From Gemmiger formicilis (GTDB lineage Bacteria > Bacillota > Clostridia > Oscillospirales > Ruminococcaceae): DNA of 64,000 bases. The position numbers were made by a program, and so were the translations under genes. This document shows positions 7,780-16,773 of this stretch, piece by piece. Each line of letters begins with the position of its first letter. Position 1 is the first letter of the stretch. The stretch is taken from positions 278,330-342,329 of the forward strand of contig NZ_WQOH01000004.1 of assembly GCF_018784445.1 (NCBI RefSeq). The letters run 5' to 3'. Under the pieces are notes generated by a model. That model searched no databases. It was not told the DNA's origin and saw only the letters and a list, made by a program, of their open reading frames with translations.

Positions 7780-8526
7780 ATGCTGGAAATCAGAAATTTG
7801 CGCAAGGCTTTCGGTGATTTACAGGTGCTGAAAGGCATTGACCTGGACGTGAACAAGGGCGATGTGGTCGCCATTCTGGGCGCAAGCGGCAGCGGAAAAA
7901 CCACGATGCTGCGCTGCCTGAACTTTTTGGAGAAGGCAGACGACGGCACGATGACCTTTGACGGCCAGCGCGTGGAGCTGGCCCATGTGACCCGCACCCA
8001 GGTCAACGCCCTGCGCCGACGCACCGGGTTCGTGTTCCAGAACTACAACCTGTTCGCCAACAAAACGGCCTTGCAGAACGTCACCGAGGGGCTGATTGTG
8101 GCGCGGAAAATGCCGCGCAGGCAGGCCGATGAGATCGCCCGCGCCGCGCTGGTCAGGGTGGGCATGGCCGACCGTGCCGACTACTACCCCAACCAGCTTT
8201 CCGGCGGGCAGCAGCAGCGCGTGGCGATTGCCCGCGCCATGGCCGCAGACCCGGAGATTATTTATTTTGACGAACCCACGTCGGCTCTTGACCCGGAGCT
8301 GACCGGCGAAGTGTTGGCTGTCATGCGCAGCCTGGCCGAGGAAGGCCGCACGATGCTGGTGGTGACCCACGAGATGGGCTTTGCCCGCCATGTGGCGAAC
8401 CGCGTGGTGTTTATGGATGGGGGCGTGATTGTGGAGCAGAACACAGCCGAGGCGTTCTTCAACGACCCGCAGCAGCTCCGCACCCGGGAATTTTTGCAGA
8501 CATACAGACAAAGGAGCCAATTATAA
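7780..8526 (+). CDS. Amino-acid ABC transporter, ATP-binding subunit (GlnQ type)
   Basis: The 248-residue ATPase carries all expected motifs: Walker [10 protein letters not shown] around residues 34-42, Q-loop FQNYNLF, signature [16 protein letters not shown], Walker [15 protein letters not shown] and a switch histidine in VVTHEMGFA. Length and motifs match GlnQ/TcyC-type subunits that power polar amino-acid import. It starts 3 bp after the permease stop, and its stop overlaps the start of the binding-protein gene (ATAATG), so the three genes are translationally coupled. Confidence 0.94.
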   Translation: MLEIRNLRKAFGDLQVLKGIDLDVNKGDVVAILGASGSGKTTMLRCLNFLEKADDGTMTFDGQRVELAHVTRTQVNALRRRTGFVFQNYNLFANKTALQNVTEGLIVARKMPRRQADEIARAALVRVGMADRADYYPNQLSGGQQQRVAIARAMAADPEIIYFDEPTSALDPELTGEVLAVMRSLAEEGRTMLVVTHEMGFARHVANRVVFMDGGVIVEQNTAEAFFNDPQQLRTREFLQTYRQRSQL

Positions 8527-9374
8527 TGAAGAACCTTGCCAAACTGACCGCCCTGACCCTGACCGCCGCGCTGGCTCTGACGGCCTGCGGCAGCACCGCC
8601 GACAGCGCCGCCCCCGCCGAGAACATGGCGGACACCGCCGCGACCGAGGAGACCGGCGGCGACCTGTTGAGCCAGATCCAGGCCAACGGTACCATCACCG
8701 TTGCCATGGAGGGCACCTGGGCACCCTGGACCTACCACGACGAGAGCGACAACCTCGTCGGCTACGACGTTGAGGTCGCAACCAAGATCGCCGAGAAGCT
8801 GGGCGTGGAGCCGAAGTTCGTCGAGGGCGAGTGGGACGGCCTGCTGGCAGGTCTGGATGCGGGCCGCTATGATATCATGGTCAACGGCGTGGACATCACC
8901 CCCGAGCGCGCCGAGAAATACGATTTCTCGACCCCCTACGCCTACAACCGCACCGCCGTCATCACCCAGAAGGACAACGACAGCATCAAGACGCTGGAAG
9001 ATTTGAACGGCAAGACCACCGCCAACACGATTTCCAGCACCTACGCCGAGCTGGCCGAGCAGTACGGCGCAACTGTGACAGGTGTGGACGACCTGAACCA
9101 GACCTTTGAGTTGCTGTTGAGCGGCCGCATTGATGCCACGCTGAACGCCGAGGTGACCTACTATGATTACATGAAGGAGCACCCCGACGCGAACGCGAAG
9201 ATCGCCGTGCTGGCTGCGGACGCGAACGAGGTTGCCATCCCGATGCGCAAGGGCGACGAGACCGCCACCCTGCGCGCTGCCATCGACACCGCCATTGAGG
9301 AAATGCGCGCCGACGGTACGCTGAAGGAATTGAGCGAGAAGTACTTCGGGACGGATATCTCCACGAATGAATAA
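8526..9374 (+). CDS. Amino-acid ABC transporter, substrate-binding lipoprotein
   Basis: The 282-residue protein has a lipoprotein signal peptide with its lipid-anchored cysteine at about residue 21 (ALTACGS). It is followed by a family-3 periplasmic-binding fold: ITVAMEGTWAPWTYHD, LVGYDVEVATKIAEKLG and the YDIMVNGVDITPERAEKYDFSTPY region that closes around the ligand. It would be tethered on the outer face and deliver the amino acid to the permease. The sequence resembles cystine/polar amino-acid binding proteins; the exact ligand is inferred only. It is the last gene of the operon and is followed by a strong terminator. Confidence 0.92.
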   Translation: MKNLAKLTALTLTAALALTACGSTADSAAPAENMADTAATEETGGDLLSQIQANGTITVAMEGTWAPWTYHDESDNLVGYDVEVATKIAEKLGVEPKFVEGEWDGLLAGLDAGRYDIMVNGVDITPERAEKYDFSTPYAYNRTAVITQKDNDSIKTLEDLNGKTTANTISSTYAELAEQYGATVTGVDDLNQTFELLLSGRIDATLNAEVTYYDYMKEHPDANAKIAVLAADANEVAIPMRKGDETATLRAAIDTAIEEMRADGTLKELSEKYFGTDISTNE

Positions 9375-9383
9375 ATGAAGTAT

Positions 9384-9416
9384 CCCCCGCCGCGTTGAAA
9401 CGGCGGGGGAATTTTT
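9384..9416 (+). terminator. Terminator of the amino-acid ABC operon
   Basis: CCCCCGCCG (9384-9392) pairs with CGGCGGGGG (9401-9409) and is followed by AATTTTT. Confidence 0.9.
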
Positions 9417-9462
9417 GTGTGGGGGAGATGGATGGAAAAACGGGAAATTGCCGGAAGGCTGC

Positions 9463-9482
9463 GGGCCGGGTATGCCCGGCCC
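9463..9482. repeat. REP-like palindrome, copy 3
   Basis: GGGCCGGGTATGCCCGGCCC, one base different from copies 1, 2 and 4. The 9417-9699 spacer otherwise contains an extended -10 promoter candidate (TGCTACAAT, about 9636-9644) and a 9-bp hairpin (AAGGCGGGG/CCCCGCCTT, 9657-9682) just before the next ATG. Confidence 0.8.
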
Positions 9483-9699
9483 GCGCTGCGTACCCGCAGT
9501 GGCATTTTGCACAAAGGGATGCGACCTTGTCTTGTGCGCTTTGCACTACATTTTTGGTAATCTTTTTGTTACAATTACAGATTTTGCGCCCAAAACGACA
9601 GGTTATGCAAATTTTGTGCCGCAAAGCCCCTTTTCTGCTACAATAAGGTCAGAACAAAGGCGGGGGCCAAAAGCCCCGCCTTAGAAGGAAAAAAGGAAT

Positions 9700-10352
9700 A
9701 TGACAAAACAACCCAAAGTTCGCAAGCCGCATCCCGTACTGCACGGGATCGGGCTGGCGAGAGCGGCATCTACCGTGACTCTGTCTACACTTGGATGACC
9801 GAGCAGGCTCTGCGCGAGACCTACCTGCGCCCCTTCCAGATGCTGGTCGAGGATTATGACGCGGTCGGCCTCATGAGCAGCTACAATCGTATCGGCGCTG
9901 TCTGGGCAGGCGGCAGCGAGGCGCTGCTGACCGGCATCCTGCGCGATGAGTGGGGCTTTGACGGCGCGGTCATCACTGACTACTGCGACCACCACAGCTA
10001 CATGAACGGCGACCAGGCCCTGCGCGCAGGCGGCAGCCTGTGGATGGCGGGCTTCACCGGCGGCGAGATGGCCTATGAGACCGGCTCCAACAGCTATATG
10101 CAGGCTTTGCGCCGCGCCACCAAGGAGACGCTGTATATGTACCTGCATGTCCGTGTGACCAACCAGGCTTATGCTGACAGCATCGGCGATACCAGCGTTG
10201 TTCGCCACAACTTCACGACTTCTGTGTTCGGCTGGCGTCACCTTGTCGCCCTGATCGACATTGTGGCTGTTCTGCTCTTCGCACTGGCTGTCCGCGGCGT
10301 CGTCATTGACGTCAAGCTGCGCAAGGCGGCCAAGGCTGAAAAGAAAAACTAA
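9700..10352 (+). pseudogene. Glycoside hydrolase family 3 pseudogene (large internal deletion)
   Basis: An ATG at 9700 behind AAAAGGAA starts MTKQPKVRKPHPVLHG, a typical basic N-terminus, but this frame stops at about 9798. From about 9762 another frame reads SGIYRDSVYTWMTEQALRET and then a GH3-like stretch: LMSSYNRIGAVWAGGSEALL and ILRDEWGFDGAVITDY, where the aspartate of ITDY is at the position of the GH3 nucleophile. A C-terminal membrane helix (LVALIDIVAVLLFALAV) and a basic tail follow. Most of the catalytic domain is missing and the two ends are out of frame, so the gene is a deletion remnant. A 7-bp hairpin (ATCCCGT/ACGGGAT, 9731-9749) marks the junction. The intact GH3 gene follows directly. 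Confidence 0.82.
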
Positions 10353-10421
10353 CCCCATGTGAGCAATGCGGGCACACCTGCGTGTGCGCCCACACTGTTA
10401 TGTGTAAGGAGTGACTACCCC

Positions 10422-12839
10422 ATGAAACACACAGATATTATAACCAAACTAAACCTTGAACAAAAATGCGCTCTGCTGTCCGGTGATACCGTGTTCACGA
10501 CGCGGGGCTACAAAAACGCGGGCGTGCCGCCCATCACCCTGTCCGACGGCCCCAACGGCGTGCGCAAGCAGGCCGGGGCGGCGGATCACCTGGGGCTGAA
10601 CCCCAGCGTGCCGGCCACCTGCTTCCCCACAGCCGCCACCGTGGCGTGCAGCTGGGATCCGGCGCTGGGCGAGGAAATCGGCCGGGCCATGGGCGAGGAG
10701 GCCGCCGCGCAGGAGGTCGCCGTTCTGCTGGGGCCGGGCCTGAACACCAAGCGCAGTCCCCTCTGCGGCCGCAACTTTGAGTATTTCTCCGAGGATCCCT
10801 ATCTCTCCGGCAAGATGGCCGCCGCCTACGTGCGCGGCATCCAGTCGGAAGGCATCTCCGCCTGCCCCAAGCACTTCGCCGTCAACAGCCAGGAGCTGCG
10901 CCGCATGGCATCGGACTCGGTGGTGGACGAGCGGACGCTGAGGGAGCTGTACCTGACCGGGTTTGAGATCGTCGTCAAAGAGGCGCACCCCAAGGCCCTC
11001 ATGTCCAGCTACAATCTCATCAACGGCATCTACGCCAACGAGAACGCCCACCTTTTGCAGGATATCCTGCGCGAGGAGTGGGGCTTTGACGGCGCGGTCG
11101 TGACCGACTGGGGCGGCAGTAATGACCATGCGCTGGGCGTGAAAAACGGCTCGACGCTGGAAATGCCCGCCCCCGGCGGGGACGCCGTGCGGGAGCTGCT
11201 GGCCGCCGTACGGTCCGGCAAAATTATCGAGGCCGATGTGGACGCCCGTCTGGATGAGCTGCTGACGCTGGTGCTGGACACCCACGCCGCCGTAGAACGC
11301 CACAGCCGCAGTTTTGACGCCGACGCCCACCATGCGCTGGCCCGCCGCGCGGCAGGGGAGAGTGTTGTGCTGCTGAAAAACGACGATGCCCTGCTGCCGC
11401 TGGCCGAGGGCACGCGTGTGGCGGTCATCGGCGACTTTGCCGAGACGCCGCGCTACCAGGGTGCAGGGTCCAGCGCCGTCAACTCCATCAAAGTGGACAC
11501 CTTCTTGGATTGTCTGAACGACAGCGGTCTGTACAGTGTGGGCTTTGCCCCGGGTTTTGACCGCCAGGGAAAACCCGATGCCGCCAAGCAGGCCGAGGCC
11601 GTCGCCCTGGCCGCAGAAGCGGACGCCGTGCTGCTCTGCCTGGGACTGGACGAGATCAAGGAGAGCGAGGGCCTGGACCGCGCCGATATGAAGCTGGCCG
11701 ACAACCAGATCGAGCTTTTGCAGGCCGTGCGCGAAGCCAACCCCAACACTGTGGTCATCGTGAACGCCGGTGCCTCGCTGGAAACGCCGTGGCTGGCCCA
11801 CTGCAAAGCGCTGGTTTACGGCGCGCTGGGCGGCCAGGCGGGCGCGGGCGCGATGGTGGACGTGCTGACCGGCAAAATCAACCCCGGCGGCAAGCTGGCC
11901 GAGACTTGGGCCAACGCCTACGCCGACACCCCCGCCCGCGACCACTTTGCAGGCCCTGGCCGCACCGTGCAGTACCGCGAGGGACTGTACGTCGGCTATC
12001 GCTATTACCAGACCGCCGGGGTGCCGGTGGCGTTCCCCTTCGGCCATGGGTTGAGCTATACACAGTTTGCGTACAGTGACCTGCATGCCGACGCCCACAG
12101 CGCGACCCTGACCGTGACCAACACCGGCGACCGCGCCGGGGCAGAGATTGTGCAGCTGTACGTGGCCAAGCCGAATGCTGAAATTTTCCGCCCTGCACAG
12201 GAGCTGAAAGCCTTTGCCAAAGTGCAGTTGGCGGCGGGGGAGAGCAAGACCGTGACCCTGACGCTGGACGACAAGGCGTTCCGCTACTGGAACACCCGCA
12301 CCGACAGTTGGGAGATGGAGGGCGGCACGTATGAGCTTCGCGTAGGGGCAAGCTCTGCGGACATCCGCCTGACCGCTGCGGTCGAGGTCATCGGCACCGA
12401 CGCGCTGAACCCCTATGCCGGGAAGGCGCTGCCGCACTACCAGAGCGGCAAGGTGCAAACCGTGCCCGATGCCGAGTGGGAGACTCTGCTGGGCCGCCCT
12501 ATCCCTGACGACCGGGTCGAAATTGACCGCAACATGACGCTGGGCGAGCTGAACCATGGACGCAGCCCCCTGGGCTGGCTGGTCTGGGCGGTGCTGACCG
12601 CGCTGCTGAACGCCAGTTACAAAAAAGGCAAGCCGGATTTGAATGTGCTGTTCCAGTACAATATGCCGCTGCGCGCACTGGCCAAAATGACCAATGGTGC
12701 CATCAGCATGGGCATGGTGGACGGTATCGTGATGGAAGTGCAGGGCTTTTGGGTTATCGGCCTGGTGCGAGTGATTTTTGAGGCCGTCAAGAACGTGATT
12801 TTGAACGCGCAGCTGGAAAACCGTCTGCGCAACAGCTGA
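10422..12839 (+). CDS. Glycoside hydrolase family 3 (beta-glucosidase-like)
   Basis: This enzyme of about 805 residues has the GH3 domain order: TIM-barrel (NGVRKQAG, GPGLNTKRSPLCGRNFEYFSEDP, KHFAVNSQE), the nucleophile motif GAVVTDWGG, an alpha/beta sandwich with VVLLKND and a C-terminal fibronectin-III-like domain. No signal peptide is visible at the chosen start, so it is predicted to be intracellular and to release terminal beta-linked sugars from imported oligosaccharides. The ATG at 10422 follows TAAGGAGTG; an in-frame upstream extension to 10359 lacks a ribosome site. Unusually, about 100 residues after the FnIII-like domain contain hydrophobic, possibly membrane-associated stretches (GWLVWAVLTALL and FWVIGLVRVIFEAV). 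A GtrA-like gene follows closely. Confidence 0.93.
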   Translation: MKHTDIITKLNLEQKCALLSGDTVFTTRGYKNAGVPPITLSDGPNGVRKQAGAADHLGLNPSVPATCFPTAATVACSWDPALGEEIGRAMGEEAAAQEVAVLLGPGLNTKRSPLCGRNFEYFSEDPYLSGKMAAAYVRGIQSEGISACPKHFAVNSQELRRMASDSVVDERTLRELYLTGFEIVVKEAHPKALMSSYNLINGIYANENAHLLQDILREEWGFDGAVVTDWGGSNDHALGVKNGSTLEMPAPGGDAVRELLAAVRSGKIIEADVDARLDELLTLVLDTHAAVERHSRSFDADAHHALARRAAGESVVLLKNDDALLPLAEGTRVAVIGDFAETPRYQGAGSSAVNSIKVDTFLDCLNDSGLYSVGFAPGFDRQGKPDAAKQAEAVALAAEADAVLLCLGLDEIKESEGLDRADMKLADNQIELLQAVREANPNTVVIVNAGASLETPWLAHCKALVYGALGGQAGAGAMVDVLTGKINPGGKLAETWANAYADTPARDHFAGPGRTVQYREGLYVGYRYYQTAGVPVAFPFGHGLSYTQFAYSDLHADAHSATLTVTNTGDRAGAEIVQLYVAKPNAEIFRPAQELKAFAKVQLAAGESKTVTLTLDDKAFRYWNTRTDSWEMEGGTYELRVGASSADIRLTAAVEVIGTDALNPYAGKALPHYQSGKVQTVPDAEWETLLGRPIPDDRVEIDRNMTLGELNHGRSPLGWLVWAVLTALLNASYKKGKPDLNVLFQYNMPLRALAKMTNGAISMGMVDGIVMEVQGFWVIGLVRVIFEAVKNVILNAQLENRLRNS

Positions 12840-12853
12840 CAGGAGGTGCAGCC

Positions 12854-13399
12854 ATGCAATTTTGGAATACCTTTGCGGCTAAGCACCCCGCCGCTGCCAA
12901 GTGGGTGCGTGAGGGCGGCTTGTTCGTCATCGTGTCAAACTTAATTACGGTGTTCAAATACTTGCTTTTGCAGTTTCTGCCCGCCGCATTCAGCAGCCTG
13001 CCGGTCGTGGATTTCGGCTGGCCGGGCATCCCGGTAACGCTCTTTGGCGAGACGTTCCAGTGGAATATCTTAGGGTATGATGCCGCCCACGGCGGCCTGC
13101 CCTACTTCTGCGCCTACATGATCGCGATGGTGATTGGCGAGTGCATCAACTTCCCGATCCAGCGCAATTTCGTGTTCCGCAGCAAGGGCAGCCTGGGCAA
13201 GCAAATTGCCTGGTATGTGGCGGCGTTCTGCATCATCACCTGCATCGTCAACTCCATCAACTGTGTTTGGGTGGCGGTGGCTGGCCTGCTGGTGCCGGAC
13301 TTCATCTACAACATCGGCACGACGGTTTTGAACGGCGGCGTGTCCATGGTGATCTTCTTCTTCGTCAATAAGGTGATTTTCCCCGAAGGGGAGAAATAA
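12854..13399 (+). CDS. GtrA-like membrane protein
   Basis: This 181-residue protein has about four transmembrane helices and the GtrA signature NFPIQRNFVFRSKG between helices 2 and 3. GtrA-like proteins are thought to move lipid-linked sugars or to assist polysaccharide modification in the membrane. Here the partner glycosyltransferase is absent. The gene lies 14 bp after the GH3 gene with an AGGAGG site, so the two are probably co-transcribed. That pairing hints that the GH3 protein with its hydrophobic tail works near the membrane. A strong terminator follows. Confidence 0.82.
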   Translation: MQFWNTFAAKHPAAAKWVREGGLFVIVSNLITVFKYLLLQFLPAAFSSLPVVDFGWPGIPVTLFGETFQWNILGYDAAHGGLPYFCAYMIAMVIGECINFPIQRNFVFRSKGSLGKQIAWYVAAFCIITCIVNSINCVWVAVAGLLVPDFIYNIGTTVLNGGVSMVIFFFVNKVIFPEGEK

Positions 13400-13401
13400 G
13401 A

Positions 13402-13442
13402 AAAAGGCGCGTGTGCGAAAACTTCTCGCACACGCGCCTTTT
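13402..13442. terminator. Bidirectional terminator
   Basis: Perfect 17-bp arms (13402-13418 and 13426-13442, AAAAGGCGCGTGTGCGA and its complement) with A/T runs on both sides. It separates the GtrA-like gene (+) from the hyp cluster (-). A further CTTCCCCCAAGGGGGAAG palindrome lies at about 13447-13465. Confidence 0.92.
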
Positions 13443-13469
13443 CTTGGCTTCCCCCAAGGGGGAAGGCTT

Positions 13470-13817
13470 TTATTCTACTGCCTCCACCTCTTTGATCATC
13501 ATCTCGTTCCCCTGCACCAGATGCGTATGTTCGCTCCGGCAGTGGGGGCAGATTCGGCCATACTGCACGGTGGGGTACTGCTGCCCGCAGTCCTCGCAGA
13601 GAGTCACGGCGGGGATGGTCTCCACCGCCAGCACCGCGCCGGGTAAAATCTCAGACTTCGCGGCGGCCCACTTCCAACAATCCTGCAGGTAGCTCTCCAC
13701 CACGCCGGAGACTTCGCCCAGCTGCAATGTCACCCGTCGGATGCGGGATACATCGTTTTGCTTTGCCACATCCTCCACCGTGCGGATGATGTGGAACACA
13801 ATGCCCAGCTCGTGCAT
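13470..13817 (-). CDS. hypA: Nickel metallochaperone HypA
   Basis: The 115-residue protein begins MHELGI, where the N-terminal Met-His-Glu is the nickel ligand set of HypA. It has the zinc-finger pairs CEDC and CPHC about 27 residues apart. HypA delivers nickel to the large subunit of [NiFe] hydrogenases, together with HypB, or to other nickel enzymes. It directly follows the iron-sulfur flavoprotein gene on the minus strand with no gap, and hypB is the first gene of the same group. No hydrogenase gene is in the window. Confidence 0.93.
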   Translation of the reverse strand: MHELGIVFHIIRTVEDVAKQNDVSRIRRVTLQLGEVSGVVESYLQDCWKWAAAKSEILPGAVLAVETIPAVTLCEDCGQQYPTVQYGRICPHCRSEHTHLVQGNEMMIKEVEAVE

Positions 13818-16589
13818 TTACTTCTCCTTTTTGGAGAAACGAATCTTGATTTCCCGCTTCGCCATGTAGGGCAGAATGGCCTTGAACTTGTCCTCGCTCT
13901 TGACCATCTTGCTGCACTCGGGCAGGTCGCGGTGCAGATGGATAGCGTCAAACTCGCACTTGGTCGTGCAGACGCCGCAGCCGATGCACTTGTTCGGGTC
14001 TACGACGCTGGCACCGCAGCCCAGACAGCGGGCTGTCTCGATTTTGACCTGATCCTCGGTCAGCGTCAGGTGCGCATCCCGGAAGGAACGGTGGGTGTCG
14101 ATGCTCTCGTCCAGCGCGGCGGTCTGGCGCGGGGCATGGTCGTACTCGCCCAGCGACAGATTGTTCTTGTCCAGCTCGTGGAAATCCCGGCGGTTGCGGC
14201 CGATCGTCATGCTGGTGTTGGGCTGCACATAGCGGTGGATGGAGATTGCCCCCTGTTTGCCTGCCGCAATCGCGTCGATGGCAAAGCGCGGGCCGGTATA
14301 GACGTCGCCGCCCACAAACACGTCGGGCTGCGCGGTCTGGTAAGTCAGCGCGTCGGCCACGGCACCCTGGCCACGGCCCAGCTCTACGGCCTCGCCGTTC
14401 AGCAGGTCGCCCCACTCGATGCACTGGCCGATGCTGAGCACAACGTTCTCGCAAGGCAGGGTGATGGTGTCGTTCTCGTCGTAGGTGGGTGCAAAGCGGC
14501 CTTCGGCATTGTAGAGACCGGTGCACTTTTTCAGCACCACGGCGGTGACATGGCCGTTTTCGGCGATAAACTCCTTCGGGCCGTAGCCGCAGGTGATTTT
14601 GGTGCCTTCCTCCTCGGCCTCGGCGATTTCCTCCACCGAGGCGGGCATCTTCTCCCGCGGCTCCAGGCAGACCATTGTCACATCGTCGGACCCGCAGCGT
14701 AAGGCGACCCGCGCCGCGTCGATGGCGACATTGCCGCCGCCGATGACAACGGTCTTGCCCTGCATCGTATGGCTTTCGTCGCCGCCCACGGTGCGCAGCA
14801 GGTGTACGGCAGTCTCAATGCCTGCGGCATCCTCGCCGGGCACGCCCGCCTTGCGGCCGCCCTGGCAGCCGATGGCAATGTAGAACGCCTTGTAGCCCTG
14901 CTCGCGCAGCTGGGCCAGCGTCACATCCCTGCCCACGTCCACGCCGCAGCGGATGTCCACGCCCAGCTCCCGCAGTACGTCGATCTCGGCGTCAATGACG
15001 TCTTTCTCGAGCTTGAAGGAGGGGATACCGTACCGCAGCATACCGCCGGGACGCTCGTTTTTCTCAAACACGGTGGGCTTGTAGCCCTGGGTCGCCAGGA
15101 AGTAGGCGCAGCTCAGGCCCGCCGGGCCGCCGCCGATGATGGCGATTTTCTGCGGCCACGGCCCTTGCAGCGACGGCTGGACGACGTCGGGCACATAGCG
15201 GTGCTCGGCGTGCAGGTCCTGCTGGGCGATAAACTTCTTCACGGCGTCGATGGCAACAGCCTGGTCCACGGTGCCGCGGGTGCAGGCATCCTCGCACCGG
15301 CGGTTGCAGATGCGGCCGCAGACGGCGGGGAAGGGGTTCTCTTTTTTGATCAGCGCCAGCGCGTCGCGGTAGCGGCCCTGGGCGGCCATTTTCAGGTAGC
15401 CCTGCACGGCAATGTGGGCAGGACAGGCCGTCTTGCAGGGGGCCGTGCCGGTGTCATAGCAGTTGATACGGTTCTTGTCGCGGTAGTCGATGGCCCACTT
15501 CTCGGGGCCCCACTTTACGGTATCGGGCAGTTCCTGGCGCGGGTAGACGACGCGCCCTTCCTTGGTGCAGAGCTTTTGGCCCAGCTTGACCGCACCGGCG
15601 GGGCAGTACTCCACACAGCGGCCGCAGGCTACGCAGTTTTCCGGCGTGACTTTGGCAACGTAGGCCGAGCGGCTCATGTTGGGCGTGTTGAACAGCTGGC
15701 TGGTGCGCAAAGCGTTACAGACGTTGACGTTGCAGTTGCAGATGGCGAAAATCTTGTTCTCGCCGTCGATGTTCGTGATCTGGTGTACAAAGCCGTTGTC
15801 CTCGGCCTTTTGCAAAATCTGCAGCACCTCGTCGTAGGTGACGTAGTGGCCTTTGTTCGTCTCCACAAGGTAGTCGGCCATGTCGCCGACGCCGATGCAC
15901 CAGTCGTCGGGGTCGTCGCCGCAGCCCTCGCCCATGGCGGCGCGGGACATACGGCAGCTGCACGGCCCGGCGGCATACTTGCCGTCATACTTTTTCAGCC
16001 AGTGGGAGATATGCTCCACGTCTACGGATTGGTTCTCGGTCTCGATGGCCTTTTCCACCGGGATGACGTGCATACCGATACCCGCGCCGCCCGGCGGCAC
16101 CATGGCGGTGATGTGTTCCAGCGGCAAAAAAGTCATCCGCTCGAAGAAGGCCGTGACCTCGGGGTGGTCGGCGATCTGCTGTTTGTTCATATTGAAAAAT
16201 TCCGCACTGCCGGGCACGAACATCGGCAGGATGTACTGCTTCTCCCGGCGGGGATTTTCCCAGTTGTATTCCAGTAATCCGACCACAGCCATCTGCTGCA
16301 GCAGCGGTTCCAGCTCGTCGGCAGGCTTGCCGGTAGCCTTGACCAGCTCGGGCAGGGTCATAGGCTTGCGGACCTTCATTTTCAATGCAACCTCGGCCAT
16401 CTCGTCGGTCACGATGGACGCAAGGCCCCAGTATTCGGGGTCGTCCTGGGTCAGCGTGCCCTTTTTGGCAGGGATGCGGTCAGTGATCATCTGGCCCAGC
16501 TTGGCGATATTTTCCCGGAACGGCTGGTCCTTCGGGATCCGGAAGGGCAGCTTGCTCTCGTCCAGCGGGAACGCAGTGGGTTTGCTCAT
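13818..16589 (-). CDS. Multidomain iron-sulfur flavoprotein with GltD-like oxidoreductase core
   Basis: The 923-residue protein reads in order as follows. An N-terminal region of about 300 residues has cysteine motifs PCSCR, EGCG and ICNCNVNVC. A ferredoxin-like cluster (CVACGRCVEYCPAG) follows. Next is the GltD-type N-terminal domain with CKTACPAHI and CGRICNRRCEDACTRG, binding two 4Fe-4S clusters. Then come an FAD site (AIIGGGPAGLSCAY) and an NAD(P) site (TVVIGGGNVAIDAARVA). A C-terminal ferredoxin domain (CLGCGASVVDPNKCIGCGVC) ends the protein. It would pass electrons between NAD(P)H and ferredoxin-like partners. Its place between hypA and hypB suggests a link to hydrogenase or nickel-enzyme redox chemistry, but the reaction is unknown. 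The start at 16589 is preceded by AAAAAGGAG. Confidence 0.85.
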   Translation of the reverse strand: MSKPTAFPLDESKLPFRIPKDQPFRENIAKLGQMITDRIPAKKGTLTQDDPEYWGLASIVTDEMAEVALKMKVRKPMTLPELVKATGKPADELEPLLQQMAVVGLLEYNWENPRREKQYILPMFVPGSAEFFNMNKQQIADHPEVTAFFERMTFLPLEHITAMVPPGGAGIGMHVIPVEKAIETENQSVDVEHISHWLKKYDGKYAAGPCSCRMSRAAMGEGCGDDPDDWCIGVGDMADYLVETNKGHYVTYDEVLQILQKAEDNGFVHQITNIDGENKIFAICNCNVNVCNALRTSQLFNTPNMSRSAYVAKVTPENCVACGRCVEYCPAGAVKLGQKLCTKEGRVVYPRQELPDTVKWGPEKWAIDYRDKNRINCYDTGTAPCKTACPAHIAVQGYLKMAAQGRYRDALALIKKENPFPAVCGRICNRRCEDACTRGTVDQAVAIDAVKKFIAQQDLHAEHRYVPDVVQPSLQGPWPQKIAIIGGGPAGLSCAYFLATQGYKPTVFEKNERPGGMLRYGIPSFKLEKDVIDAEIDVLRELGVDIRCGVDVGRDVTLAQLREQGYKAFYIAIGCQGGRKAGVPGEDAAGIETAVHLLRTVGGDESHTMQGKTVVIGGGNVAIDAARVALRCGSDDVTMVCLEPREKMPASVEEIAEAEEEGTKITCGYGPKEFIAENGHVTAVVLKKCTGLYNAEGRFAPTYDENDTITLPCENVVLSIGQCIEWGDLLNGEAVELGRGQGAVADALTYQTAQPDVFVGGDVYTGPRFAIDAIAAGKQGAISIHRYVQPNTSMTIGRNRRDFHELDKNNLSLGEYDHAPRQTAALDESIDTHRSFRDAHLTLTEDQVKIETARCLGCGASVVDPNKCIGCGVCTTKCEFDAIHLHRDLPECSKMVKSEDKFKAILPYMAKREIKIRFSKKEK

Positions 16590-16628
16590 GGCGTGCTCCT
16601 TTTTATGTTGTTGCTCCGTTTATGCTCC

Positions 16629-16773
16629 AAAGCCTTCCCCCGAGGGGGAAGGTGGCCCCGCAGGGCCGGATGAGGGGCGGGTGTGCCGCGACTGTCCGGT
16701 AAATGGTGGCAATGGCAAACTTGTCCCTCATCAGTCCGCTTCGCGGACAGCTTCCCCCGAGGGGGAAGCCTTT
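16629..16773. repeat. MITE-like palindromic element, copy 1
   Basis: This element of about 145 bp is bounded by AAGCCTTCCCCC-type inverted ends, each end itself a small hairpin (TTCCCCCGAGGGGGAA). It contains GGATGAGGGG and the palindrome GTCCGCTTCGCGGAC. A second copy in opposite orientation is at 19917-20065. This copy sits between hypB and the flavoprotein gene and supplies part of the hypB stop codon region. Confidence 0.85.

Noticed and set aside
10449-12557. A 702-codon minus-strand frame over the GH3 gene
   Set aside because: Composition (Gln, His, Gly, Ala, Arg rich) and lack of domains are typical of antisense shadow frames in high-GC DNA.
13447-13465. Separate terminator for hypA at the CTTCCCCCAAGGGGGAAG palindrome
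   Set aside because: It has no T-run on the hypA strand; the 17-bp bidirectional hairpin at 13402-13442 is the better terminator.
14769-16277. A 502-codon plus-strand frame opposite the iron-sulfur flavoprotein
   Set aside because: No motifs or start signal; the minus strand encodes cysteine clusters and nucleotide-binding motifs in a single long frame.
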